NCBI GenBank assembly: GCA_041690535.1
Contig: JAWLHA010000058.1
Span: forward strand, 1 to 28,033
Reading direction: 5' to 3'
Source of the DNA: JAWLHA01 sp041690535
GTDB lineage: Bacteria > Pseudomonadota > Gammaproteobacteria > Thiohalomonadales > Thiohalomonadaceae
DNA length: 28,033 nt
The translations under genes and the position numbers were made by a program. The notes under the pieces were generated by a model. That model did no database searches. It was not told the DNA's origin and saw nothing but the letters and a program-made list of their open reading frames with translations. Shown here piece by piece: positions 18,127-25,451 of the stretch. The first letter of the stretch is position 1. Every line of letters starts with the position of its first letter.

Positions 18127-19056
18127 ATGGATATGGGACTCCCCCCGGGCGCGAAACGACTCTGGCCCCTCTTCCCGAACCCGCGCCGCACGCGGCCGTT
18201 CACGCGCGTTCCTGGACGATTCACCCTGCTCCTCGGTGCATTGGCGCTGAGCCCGGTTTTCGCCTCGGCGGCGGAGATCTCGGCCGGATGCGGGCTACGC
18301 CCGCCCACCGAGGCGCTCACGAAAGTGACCGTCAGGGGCGAGTGGCGGTCGGTGGTCGTCGCGGTGCCGGAGTCGTATCGCCCGGACACTCCCCACGACC
18401 TGGTGATTGCCTTTCACGGCCGCACCAACCCCGCGGAGCGGGTGCGGGGCTACTACATGCTCGAGAGCCATGCCCGCCGCCCCACGCTGTTTGTCTACCC
18501 GCGGGGCAAACCGGCCGGTGGGGGTGCCCGCAACTGGGCGAATCCCGGCGACCCGGCCGGCCAGTTGCGCGATTATGCGCTGTTCGATGCCCTGGTCGAG
18601 GCGATGTTCCAGCGCTACTGCGTCGATCGGGGCCGGATCTTCGCGGTGGGGCACTCGCTCGGTGCGTCCTTTGTGAACAGCCTCGGTTGTGCCCGCGGTG
18701 GAGTCCTGCGCGGGATCGCCACCGTGGCCGGAGGGGTGAGCCCATCACCGTGTCAGGGTCCTACTGGGGCGCTGCTGGTGCACCACCCGGAAGACCGTCT
18801 GGTCGAGCTCGGCCACGGGCTCAGGGCGCTCCGGCTGTTTCAGGACACCAATGGGGTAGCGGTTCGGCCGGCACCTCTGTCCCGGCTCTCATCACCGCCC
18901 GGTTTCGAGTGCGAGCGCTATGGCGACTACGCGGCCCATCCTGTGGTTTGGTGCCGCCACAGCGTCAGCCACGACCGGCGGGGGCGGTACTATCCCCACC
19001 AGTGGCCCCCGGAGACGGGGCGGTTCATCATGGACTTCTTCGCTGCCTTGGAGTGA
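18127..19056 (+). CDS. Secreted LpqC/PHB-depolymerase-like esterase
   Basis: The 309-residue protein has an N-terminal basic region then a hydrophobic stretch (FTLLLGALALSPVFASAAE), a signal peptide with predicted cleavage near residue 48. The alpha/beta-hydrolase elements are FHGRTNP (oxyanion region, about 96-102), GHSLG with nucleophile Ser177, HHPEDRLV with Asp223, and PHQWPPE with His291. This matches the LpqC / esterase PHB-depolymerase family, related to carbohydrate esterase family 1. Several cysteines suggest disulfides in the exported form. The substrate (feruloyl, acetyl or hydroxyalkanoate esters) cannot be assigned. The long n-region means the start is uncertain; the ATG at 18133 is an alternative. 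Confidence 0.85.
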   Translation: MDMGLPPGAKRLWPLFPNPRRTRPFTRVPGRFTLLLGALALSPVFASAAEISAGCGLRPPTEALTKVTVRGEWRSVVVAVPESYRPDTPHDLVIAFHGRTNPAERVRGYYMLESHARRPTLFVYPRGKPAGGGARNWANPGDPAGQLRDYALFDALVEAMFQRYCVDRGRIFAVGHSLGASFVNSLGCARGGVLRGIATVAGGVSPSPCQGPTGALLVHHPEDRLVELGHGLRALRLFQDTNGVAVRPAPLSRLSSPPGFECERYGDYAAHPVVWCRHSVSHDRRGRYYPHQWPPETGRFIMDFFAALE

Positions 19057-19153
19057 TGAAGGGCGTGTTGCCGCGCGTCGGAACGGGACCTCTTGATGGG
19101 CCCCATGGTCAAGACCACGACCCGGTGGCTTTCAAGACGGGTGGATAGACGCA

Positions 19154-19240
19154 GCGCATCCGCCCGTCGATTTCGCTGCCCGGCCAGTTGCGGGGCGATC
19201 GGGCTGTGATGGGCGCTCTTTCCGTCGTTCTGTTCGGTGC
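19154..19240 (+). repeat. Dispersed intergenic repeat, copy B
   Basis: This copy aligns over its whole length with 1-92, sharing the TTCGCTGCCC block, a TTGCGG block, GGCTGTGAT-GGGCG, TCTTTCCG and the CTGTTCGGTGC end. It sits downstream of the esterase and just past the FHA stop. An AGCTAGC pair separated by GAA follows at 19244-19258. Confidence 0.6.
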
Positions 19241-19254
19241 GCCAGCTAGCGAAG

Positions 19255-19644
19255 CTAGCGCGACTTTTCGGTGGTGTAGAAAACCCCCGGAATAAAGGTC
19301 TTCTTCAGGATCTTGGTCTCATGGAGGTCCGCATTGTCGCCTTCAACAAACTTGAAGAAGGTCTGACCGATGCGGATCACGTCACCGTCGACCAGGAGGT
19401 GGGCGGTGATACGGGCGTGGTTTACGAAGGTGCCGTTGGTGCTTTGGCGATCGCGCAGCACATACTCCACCGCGTGTCTCCCCTGGCGGCTCTCCACCTG
19501 CTCGATCACCGCATGCTCGCGGCTTGCCAGGGCATCGTCGAGGCAGAGGTTGCTCGCCTCTCCGCGTCCAATACAGAATAGCGCCTTGTCGAGGTTCACC
19601 TTCACCCCGGCCACATTGTTCTTGTACTGAATCAGCACGGCCAT
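19255..19644 (-). CDS. FHA-domain protein
   Basis: The 129-residue cytosolic protein consists almost entirely of a forkhead-associated domain, which binds phosphothreonine peptides. The conserved set is visible: CIGRGEASN, ASREHA, and DRQSTNGTFVN, followed by DGDVIRIGQTFFKF. A short basic C-terminal tail (KKTFIPGVFYTTEKSR) follows. I start at the ATG at 19644 (MAVLIQYKNN) because upstream in-frame sequence overlaps the neighbouring gene. It lies 133 bp downstream of the isochorismatase-like gene on the same strand. No Ser/Thr kinase is in the window, so the partner is unknown. Confidence 0.9.
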   Translation of the reverse strand: MAVLIQYKNNVAGVKVNLDKALFCIGRGEASNLCLDDALASREHAVIEQVESRQGRHAVEYVLRDRQSTNGTFVNHARITAHLLVDGDVIRIGQTFFKFVEGDNADLHETKILKKTFIPGVFYTTEKSR

Positions 19645-19777
19645 AAGTGCCTCCCGTTTACCGCACCGGCTCAATATAAAGCAAAGCCCGCCGCTCTGCT
19701 GTGCCATGGATCGGATGTTGCGAAGTCGTTCACAACGTTGCCGGCGCAAGCGGCAGTGCCGCCAGCGGGAAGGGGGT

Positions 19778-20812
19778 TTATAGAGGCAAGTCGGGCCACT
19801 GGGCGACGGGGGTGGTGGAGCGAACCACATGCATGCCGGCCTCCGCGAAGCGCCGGTAGGCCGCATCCGCAGCTTCGGTGTAATCCACCCCCCCCGGGAC
19901 CACCACCGGCGAGCTGCAGTCCTCGAGCAGGTATACCCGTCGGGCCAGCCGTGGATCGCCCTGCAGCACCTCCTGGAGAAGATCATTGATGGTCCAGGCG
20001 ACGCAGTGGCTCTTGGCCTGGCCGGCGATGATCACCGCGTCGAACCGCAGCAGCCGTTCGACGAGGCGCTCTTCCTTGGTGGCGATGGGGCGGCTGTGGG
20101 GCCCTGTGGTCACCTCCGGGCCCAGCACGGAGTAGTGCTCAGTCAGCGGGTTCTTGCCCTTGATGCGGAACTCCGGTTGGCTCAGGCGTGCCATGCCGTG
20201 GAAGAAGATGGCCTCCTCCACCGCAGAGACCAGCGCGTGGCCGATCCCCCCCAGCATGCTGTGGTACGGCCAGATGGTCAGGGAGTACTTGCCGCTCGCC
20301 CGCAGCGAGGTGACATAGTGGTGAAGGTGCCGCTGTCCGTACTCGGGCGCGATGCCCATCGTGGGGGCAATCGCCTCGTTGAATCTCCAGCGTCCCTGCT
20401 CCACGTCCTCGACGCTTACCTGGGTGTAGGGCGGGGGATGACTTCCCTCGGCGTCGATCAGGAAGGCGGGGTGAAACACCTGGTAGGCCAGGTGGGTATC
20501 CATTGTGGGTACGATTTGGGTGATTATCCCAAGGTTTCCATAGATGAATTGGCACAAGCGGCGATTGTCATCCACTGCACCGCGCCCTGAACGCCCGGCA
20601 ACGTAGAGTTCGAATGCGGGATTGCAGAATGTGTTCTGCACATCGACAGTCAGTAGCCCAAGCTTAACGCCATCTTCATGAGCCGGGCGGACGTCGTGCC
20701 GCACTGCCCACTGTCGGGCCTCCTCGGCGCGCTGCTGGTAGGGAACCCGCCACACGGCCTCCACGGACTCGGGATTGAAGTGGGGCGGGATCGGCAGTGT
20801 CTGAACGCTCAC
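19778..20812 (-). CDS. Large isochorismatase/nicotinamidase-fold cysteine hydrolase
   Basis: This 344-residue protein belongs to the isochorismatase superfamily but is much longer than the usual 180-220 residues. Catalytic Asp57 lies in LLTVDVQNTF, metal-type residues in MDTHLAYQVFHP (Asp105, His107, His114), a probable catalytic Lys218 in RIKGKNPLTEHYS, and the nucleophile Cys270 in GQAKSHCVAWTI. The fold has an N-terminal extension of about 50 residues and an insertion between the metal site and the Lys. Catalysis of an amide hydrolysis, such as nicotinamide to nicotinate, is plausible. The GTG at 20812 follows AGGAGGAG closely and is a firm start. Confidence 0.88.
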   Translation of the reverse strand: MSVQTLPIPPHFNPESVEAVWRVPYQQRAEEARQWAVRHDVRPAHEDGVKLGLLTVDVQNTFCNPAFELYVAGRSGRGAVDDNRRLCQFIYGNLGIITQIVPTMDTHLAYQVFHPAFLIDAEGSHPPPYTQVSVEDVEQGRWRFNEAIAPTMGIAPEYGQRHLHHYVTSLRASGKYSLTIWPYHSMLGGIGHALVSAVEEAIFFHGMARLSQPEFRIKGKNPLTEHYSVLGPEVTTGPHSRPIATKEERLVERLLRFDAVIIAGQAKSHCVAWTINDLLQEVLQGDPRLARRVYLLEDCSSPVVVPGGVDYTEAADAAYRRFAEAGMHVVRSTTPVAQWPDLPL

Positions 20813-20901
20813 CTTGCTCCTCCTCCTGCACAGCCGTGCGGCATTTCGCCAGAGGCCCGGATCCGCAACCGACCACTCCGGGTTCCTTTCGCAAAAGCAT
20901 A

Positions 20902-21052
20902 GAAAACCAAGTAACTACTCGCCCCAGCTGATCACGCAATGCCTTGGAAATTCGTCATCCCCGCGTAGGCGGGGATCCATTTTGAGCCATGCATCTGTTC
21001 TCTGGATTCCCGCCTTCGCGGGAATGACGGGGGGGAGTAGTTACGAAAACCA
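20902..21052. mobile_element. MITE-like element 1 with 8-bp target duplication
   Basis: The element proper is 20911-21044, 134 bp. Its left end GTAACTACTCGCCCC and right end GGGGGGAGTAGTTAC are inverted copies. Both sides carry GAAAACCA (20902-20909 and 21045-21052), with one extra A before the left end. The interior holds two oppositely oriented copies of the GTCATTCCCGC repeat (20954-20979 and 21003-21028), each able to form a hairpin. It has no ORF. GTAA ends plus 8-bp duplications are typical of the IS66 family, so mobilisation by an IS66-type transposase is inferred. Confidence 0.85.
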
Positions 21053-21204
21053 CTACCTCCCTGTACGACCGTGGCCGCTGCGGGCACTCTGCCCTTCGGG
21101 CCGGACATGCGTGTCCCTGCACAAATCACCGCCGCTGGACACGCTCTAAGCACAGCAATGATTCACCCAGTGTTGCAACCGAATTGTCGGGCAATTGTCT
21201 ACAG

Positions 21205-21249
21205 ATTGGCGTAAAATGCGCCTCCCCTTTCGTTTACCTGCTCGGTTCG
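21205..21249 (+). repeat. Possible degenerate copy of the dispersed repeat, upstream of the helicase gene
   Basis: GATTGGCG followed by TTTCGTTTACCTGCTCGG resembles the right part of copy A, with about 12 extra bases between the blocks. The CGTTTACCTG core is exact. The match is short, so shared ancestry is uncertain. It lies about 50 nt before the helicase start. Confidence 0.4.
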
Positions 21250-21263
21250 ACAATGCGTCGAAC
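21245..21263 (+). other. Leader hairpin upstream of the helicase gene
   Basis: GTTCGAC and GTCGAAC form a perfect 7-bp stem with the 5-nt loop AATGC, 30 nt before the helicase ATG. It may be a leader stem affecting translation, or an operator. A direct repeat AATTGTC occurs upstream at 21182 and 21193, 11 bp apart. Confidence 0.45.
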
Positions 21264-21293
21264 ATCGGGCATTTCCCTTCGAGGCCCGGCCAC

Positions 21294-23075
21294 ATGTCTT
21301 CCACCGAATCTGTTTCCACATTTGCCCAGCTCGCGCTTGCCGCCCCCATTCTCAAGGCCGTCGAAGAGGCCGGCTACGAGTCGCCCTCCCCCATCCAGGC
21401 CGCCAGCATTCCCCCCTTGCTGGAAGGGCGCGACCTGCTGGGGCAGGCCCAGACCGGTACCGGGAAGACCGCCGCTTTCGCGCTGCCGTTGCTGAGCCGG
21501 CTGGATCTCTCTGTTGCCCGCCCGCAGCTGCTGGTGTTGACTCCCACCCGTGAGTTGGCCATTCAGGTGGCCGAGGCGATGCAGAGTTATGCGCGGCACC
21601 TGCCGGGCTTTCACATCCTGCCGGTCTACGGCGGGCAGGGCATGGGGGCCCAGCTGCGTCAGCTCCAGCGCGGTGTGCACGTGGTGGTGGGCACGCCCGG
21701 GCGGGTCATGGACCATCTGCGCCGCGAAACCCTGGTGCTTGACCATCTGAGTGCCGTGGTGCTGGATGAGGCTGACGAGATGCTGCGCATGGGCTTCATC
21801 GAGGATGTGGAGTGGATCCTTGAGCACACCCCCGCCGAGCGCCAGGTGGCACTGTTCTCCGCCACCATGCCGCGGGTGATCCAGCAGGTGGCGCGCCGTC
21901 ACCTGCGCGATCCCGTGGAGGTGCGCATCCAGAGCAAGACCACCACCGTGGAGACCATTACTCAGCGCTACTGGCAGGTGAGCGGTCTGCACAAGCTGGA
22001 TGCCCTCACCCGGATTCTGGAGGTGGAGGAATTCGACGCCATGATCATTTTTGTGCGCACCAAGACGGCCACCGTCGAGCTGGCCGAGAAGCTGGAGGCG
22101 CGGGGCTATGCCTGCGCTGCCTTGAACGGTGACATGAATCAGGCCCACCGCGAACAGACGGTGGAGCGGCTGAAGCGCGGCGCCCTGGACATCGTGGTGG
22201 CTACGGACGTGGTGGCCCGCGGCCTGGACGTGGAGCGGATCAGCCACGTGGTCAACTACGACATCCCCCACGACACCGAGTCCTACGTCCACCGCATTGG
22301 GCGCACCGGCCGGGCCGGGCGCAAGGGCGAGGCCATCCTGTTCGTCTCCCCGCGGGAGCGCCACCTGTTGCGCGCCATCGAGCGGGCCACCCGCCAGCCC
22401 ATCGCCACCATGACCATCCCCAGCTGCGAGACCATCGCCGATCGGCGGGTGGAGCGATTCAAGCAGCTCATCAGCGAGACGCTGGAGTCAGAGGAGTTGG
22501 CGTTTTTCGAGGAGCTGGTGGACGGTTACCAGGCCGAGCACGATGTGGGCCTGAGCGAGATCGCCGCCGCCCTGGCGTTTCTGGTCCAGCGAGAGCGACC
22601 CCTCAAACAGGAGAAGTGCGTGGATCGGGAAGAGCCGAGGGAACGGCGGGAGCGGGAATTCACCCGGGAAGGCGCCGGCGAGGGCAATCGCGGTCGGCGG
22701 CGTGAGGGGGAGGAGCGCCGCGGCCCCCGAGCCCCGGAGGCGAACATGGAGAGTTACCGGCTGGAGGTGGGGCGCGACCACGGCGCGGAGCCCAAGCATA
22801 TCGTGGGGGCCATCGCCAACGAAGCCGGCATCGAGAGCCGCTTCATTGGTCGGATCAAGCTCTACGACACCTACAGCACGGTCGATCTTCCTGAAGGCAT
22901 GCCCAAGGAGATCCTGGAGCATCTGAAGAGTGTCTGGGTCTGCGGGCGCAAACTCAATGCGACCCCCGCCGGTGCGGCCTCCGCCCCCCCCGCACGGCGA
23001 GCGCCGTCGAAAGGCGACCGGCGCTCACAGCCTGCCGGTCGCCAGGGCGGGCGCACCAAGGAGCGCCGCTCCTGA
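21294..23075 (+). CDS. deaD: DEAD-box ATP-dependent RNA helicase (DeaD/CsdA type)
   Basis: The 593-residue protein has all helicase motifs: Q motif (ESPSPIQ), I AQTGTGKT 52-59, Ia PTREL 84-88, Ib TPGR, II DEAD 158-161, III SAT 189-191, IV IIFVRTK, V TDVVARGLDV and VI HRIGRTGRAGR. A charged Arg/Glu linker (about 440-480) leads to a DbpA-type RNA-binding domain at about 486-556 (YRLEVGRDHG, IVGAIANEAGIESRFIG), and the tail is basic. This is the layout of DeaD/CsdA, which remodels rRNA in ribosome assembly, mainly in the cold. The ATG at 21294 aligns with family starts (FAQLALAAPIL); upstream in-frame starts would cover the leader. A strong hairpin follows the stop. Confidence 0.95.
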   Translation: MSSTESVSTFAQLALAAPILKAVEEAGYESPSPIQAASIPPLLEGRDLLGQAQTGTGKTAAFALPLLSRLDLSVARPQLLVLTPTRELAIQVAEAMQSYARHLPGFHILPVYGGQGMGAQLRQLQRGVHVVVGTPGRVMDHLRRETLVLDHLSAVVLDEADEMLRMGFIEDVEWILEHTPAERQVALFSATMPRVIQQVARRHLRDPVEVRIQSKTTTVETITQRYWQVSGLHKLDALTRILEVEEFDAMIIFVRTKTATVELAEKLEARGYACAALNGDMNQAHREQTVERLKRGALDIVVATDVVARGLDVERISHVVNYDIPHDTESYVHRIGRTGRAGRKGEAILFVSPRERHLLRAIERATRQPIATMTIPSCETIADRRVERFKQLISETLESEELAFFEELVDGYQAEHDVGLSEIAAALAFLVQRERPLKQEKCVDREEPRERREREFTREGAGEGNRGRRREGEERRGPRAPEANMESYRLEVGRDHGAEPKHIVGAIANEAGIESRFIGRIKLYDTYSTVDLPEGMPKEILEHLKSVWVCGRKLNATPAGAASAPPARRAPSKGDRRSQPAGRQGGRTKERRS

Positions 23076-23110
23076 ACCGGCGGCGGCCCACCGCCGTGTG
23101 AATGAAGTGT

Positions 23111-23151
23111 AACGTCCCGGCCAGGGCGGAGAGACGCTCTGCCGGGACGTT
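23111..23151 (+). terminator. Probable terminator of the helicase gene
   Basis: AACGTCCCGGC and GCCGGGACGTT form a perfect 11-bp stem with a 19-nt loop, ending in TTTC. It begins 35 nt after the helicase stop. The large loop is unusual, but the stem is strong. Confidence 0.65.
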
Positions 23152-23289
23152 TCGGTCCTGCCCCCCGTGAGCGATCACGCGCCCGCGGCGATTCCTGCAT
23201 CGGTCTAATCCCTCCCCGTGGGTGTGTCTTCAGGCGCACTTCCCAACCCCGCTGGTGATGTCGGCCCATCGGAAGAACTCCCATCGAGC

Positions 23290-23318
23290 AAAAAAAAAGC
23301 CCGCGCATGCGCGGGCTT
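23290..23318 (-). terminator. Rho-independent terminator of htpX
   Basis: The perfect palindrome AAGCCCGCGC / GCGCGGGCTT (23297-23318) is followed on the minus strand by a run of nine T. It is the strongest terminator in the window, about 125 nt beyond the htpX stop. The rest of 23152-23289 shows nothing recognisable. Confidence 0.9.
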
Positions 23319-23325
23319 GGGAGAT

Positions 23326-23351
23326 CTTGGAACGTACATCGGAGTTCCAAG
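23326..23351 (-). other. 8-bp inverted repeat in the htpX 3' region
   Basis: CTTGGAAC and GTTCCAAG are exact inverse complements around a 10-nt loop. The repeat lies between the htpX stop and its terminator and would form a stem in the htpX 3' UTR. Confidence 0.45.
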
Positions 23352-23443
23352 CATTGGTGACAAACTGTTGGGGCTTCGTATTCTCTCCGTCGATCCAAAC
23401 GGATGTTCGCCTGGTGGCGCTATTCGGTTCCGTGAACGGGTGC

Positions 23444-24355
23444 TCAGAACGAGGCCTGGGCAGCGCCGGCGCGGTTGCGCAGCGTCGCGATCCGCTCTTC
23501 AAGGGGCGGGTGAGACATGAACAGCTTCTTCAGCCCCTCGCCCAAACCGCCGTTGATTCCAAATGCGGCCATCTGGTTGGGCAGCTGCCCTGGTTGATGC
23601 ATGAGGCGCAGCCGCTCCAATGCCGCCACCATCTTTTCCCGGCTGGCCAGCGCCGCGCCCCCGGCGTCAGCCCGGAATTCCCTCTGGCGGCTGAACCACA
23701 TCACAATGGCGGTGGCCAGGAACCCGAGCACGATCTCGGCGATGATGCTGGTCACCCAGTAGGCCATCCCAGGTCCTTGATACTCCTCGTTGTTGTTGGA
23801 GTTCAGGGCCCGATCCACGGCATAGCCGACGATCTTGGCAATGGCGATGACAAAGGTGTTCACCACCCCCTGGATCAGGGTCAGGGTGACCATGTCACCG
23901 TTGGCGACGTGACTCACCTCGTGGGCGAGCACCGCCTCCACTTCGTCACGGCTCATGTTCTCCAGCAACCCCGTGCTGACGGCCACCAGCGAGTTGTTGC
24001 GGCTGGGGCCGGTGGCGAAGGCATTGGGCTCGGGGGCGTGATAGATGGCCACCTCGGGCATGGCAATGCCGGCGCGCTGGGCCTGGGCGCGGACGGTCTC
24101 CACCAGCCACGCCTCGGCCTGGTTGCGCGGTTGTTCGATCACCTGCGCGCCGGTGGAGGTCTTGGCCACCCACTTGGACATGAGCAGCGACAGGAAAGAG
24201 CCGCCCATGCCGAACACGGCGGCGAAGGCAAACAGCATGGGCAGGTTCAGTCCCGCCTGGGAGATGAAGCGGTTGACCCCTAGCACGCTCACCGTGATGC
24301 CGAGCACCACCATGATGGCCAGGTTGGTGAGGACAAACAGCATGATGCGTTTCAT
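23444..24355 (-). CDS. htpX: Membrane zinc metalloprotease HtpX
   Basis: The 303-residue M48 protease sits in the inner membrane and degrades damaged membrane proteins. Two N-terminal membrane helices (about 5-25 and 38-58) precede the catalytic domain with zinc motif HEVSH at 145-149 and the third ligand Glu226 in REFRAD. Two further hydrophobic stretches lie at 157-180 and 198-220. The family hallmarks PNAFATGPSRNNSLVAVSTGLL are intact. Length and start (MKRIMLFVLTNLA) match known HtpX. It is divergent from nhaR with 157 bp between starts. In Enterobacteria htpX is part of the Cpx and heat-shock response; the control here is unknown. Confidence 0.97.
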   Translation of the reverse strand: MKRIMLFVLTNLAIMVVLGITVSVLGVNRFISQAGLNLPMLFAFAAVFGMGGSFLSLLMSKWVAKTSTGAQVIEQPRNQAEAWLVETVRAQAQRAGIAMPEVAIYHAPEPNAFATGPSRNNSLVAVSTGLLENMSRDEVEAVLAHEVSHVANGDMVTLTLIQGVVNTFVIAIAKIVGYAVDRALNSNNNEEYQGPGMAYWVTSIIAEIVLGFLATAIVMWFSRQREFRADAGGAALASREKMVAALERLRLMHQPGQLPNQMAAFGINGGLGEGLKKLFMSHPPLEERIATLRNRAGAAQASF

Positions 24356-24466
24356 TGTCGTCTCCGTGATTTCCCTCGTTAGAGTGGCTGCTCGGCGCGG
24401 CCGGCCCGCAAGGGCCGTACCTACCGATCAGTCGTAATTGCAGATAAGTGTACACGACCTCGACAA

Positions 24467-24515
24467 TTCGTATAATTCGAATATTTATTGCCAAGAGTTC
24501 GATATTTTCGATATG
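24467..24515 (+). promoter_or_regulatory. Paired 9-bp TTCG repeats over the nhaR start
   Basis: Four 9-bp units begin with TTCG at 24467, 24476, 24498 and 24507: TTCGTATAA, TTCGAATAT, TTCGATATT and TTCGATATG. They form two abutting pairs whose starts are 31 bp apart, about three helical turns. The last unit includes the ATG of nhaR, and a TATAAT (24471-24476) overlaps the first pair. It is a candidate operator for autoregulation or for the divergent htpX/nhaR promoters. No regulator is proven. Confidence 0.5.
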
Positions 24516-25418
24516 AGAGGGCTTAATTACAACCATCTCTACTATTTCTGGGTTGTGGCCAACGAGGGTAGTGTCACCCGCGCCAGTGAACTGCTCTATC
24601 TTACCCCCCAGACCATCAGCGGGCAGATCCACACCCTGGAGGAGAGCCTCGGGACCAAACTGTTTACCCGCGTCGGACGCAATTTGGCGCTCACGGAGAC
24701 CGGTCGGCTGGCCCTCAATTATGCCGATGAAATGTTCCGTCTGGGCGCCGAAATGGAGGAGGTGCTGGAGGGACGTTCCAGCGGGCGAGTTCTGCAGTTT
24801 CGGGTCGGGATCGTCGATGTCCTGCCCAAGATGATTGCCTACCGCCTGCTGGAGCCCGCATTGCACCTGGCCGAGCCCGTACGTTTCGTCTGCAACGAGG
24901 GGAAACTGGACGCGCTGCTGGCGGACGTTGCTGTCCATAAACTCGACATGGTGTTGGCCGATACCCCCATTGGCACCGCGGCAAACGTGCGGGCCTTCAA
25001 CCACCTGCTGGGGGAGTGCGGGATCACCTTCTTTGCCGCCCCCGCGCTTGCCGCGAAGTACCGTGGCGGCTTCCCGGGGAGTCTCACCGGGGCCCCCATG
25101 CTGCTGCCCGCGACCAACACGGCCCTGCGCGGGGCCCTGCTGCAGTGGCTGGACCAGCTTAACATCAAGCCGCGCATTGCAGGTGAATTCGAGGACAGCG
25201 CGTTGATGAACGCCTTCGGTCATGCCGGCGTCGGGATCTTCCTTGCTCCCAGCGTCATCGAGGGGGAGGTGATCCGCCAGTACGGGGTGGAGGCCATCGG
25301 TCGGACCGATCGCGTGCGGGAGCGCTTCTATGCGATCTCGGCCGAGCGGCGCCTGCGCCACCCAGCGGTGCTCGCCATCAGCCAGGCCGCCCGGCTGGGG
25401 GTTTTTTCGGACCGATAA
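24513..25418 (+). CDS. nhaR: LysR-family transcriptional activator NhaR
   Basis: The 301-residue regulator has an N-terminal winged HTH (NYNHLYYFWVVANEGSVT, then LYLTPQTISGQI) that matches Escherichia coli NhaR closely, and the effector domain retains its signatures (GECGITFF, GEFEDSALMNAFG, ERRLRHPAV). NhaR senses sodium and activates the Na+/H+ antiporter gene nhaA. No nhaA lies in this window, so the target is elsewhere or differs. I chose the ATG at 24513 (MRGLNYNHL); an upstream in-frame TTG at 24438 would cover the promoter. The start codon is part of the TTCG repeat series. Confidence 0.93.
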   Translation: MRGLNYNHLYYFWVVANEGSVTRASELLYLTPQTISGQIHTLEESLGTKLFTRVGRNLALTETGRLALNYADEMFRLGAEMEEVLEGRSSGRVLQFRVGIVDVLPKMIAYRLLEPALHLAEPVRFVCNEGKLDALLADVAVHKLDMVLADTPIGTAANVRAFNHLLGECGITFFAAPALAAKYRGGFPGSLTGAPMLLPATNTALRGALLQWLDQLNIKPRIAGEFEDSALMNAFGHAGVGIFLAPSVIEGEVIRQYGVEAIGRTDRVRERFYAISAERRLRHPAVLAISQAARLGVFSDR

Positions 25419-25430
25419 CCACGACCGAAG

Positions 25431-25450
25431 GCCGCCCCACAGGGGGCGGC
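25431..25450 (+). terminator. Hairpin after nhaR
   Basis: GCCGCCCC and GGGGCGGC form an 8-bp stem with a 4-nt loop, 12 nt after the nhaR stop. No T-run follows. It is a weak terminator candidate. Confidence 0.45.
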
Positions 25451-25451
25451 A

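Noticed and set aside
20954..21028. A CRISPR-like reading of the repeated GTCATTCCCGC units
   Set aside because: The units are inverted rather than direct, occur in pairs inside elements with target duplications, and lack regular spacers and cas genes.
23230..23502. A 90-codon minus-strand frame over the htpX 3' region
   Set aside because: It overlaps the htpX end, crosses the strong terminator and its T-run, and matches no family I know.
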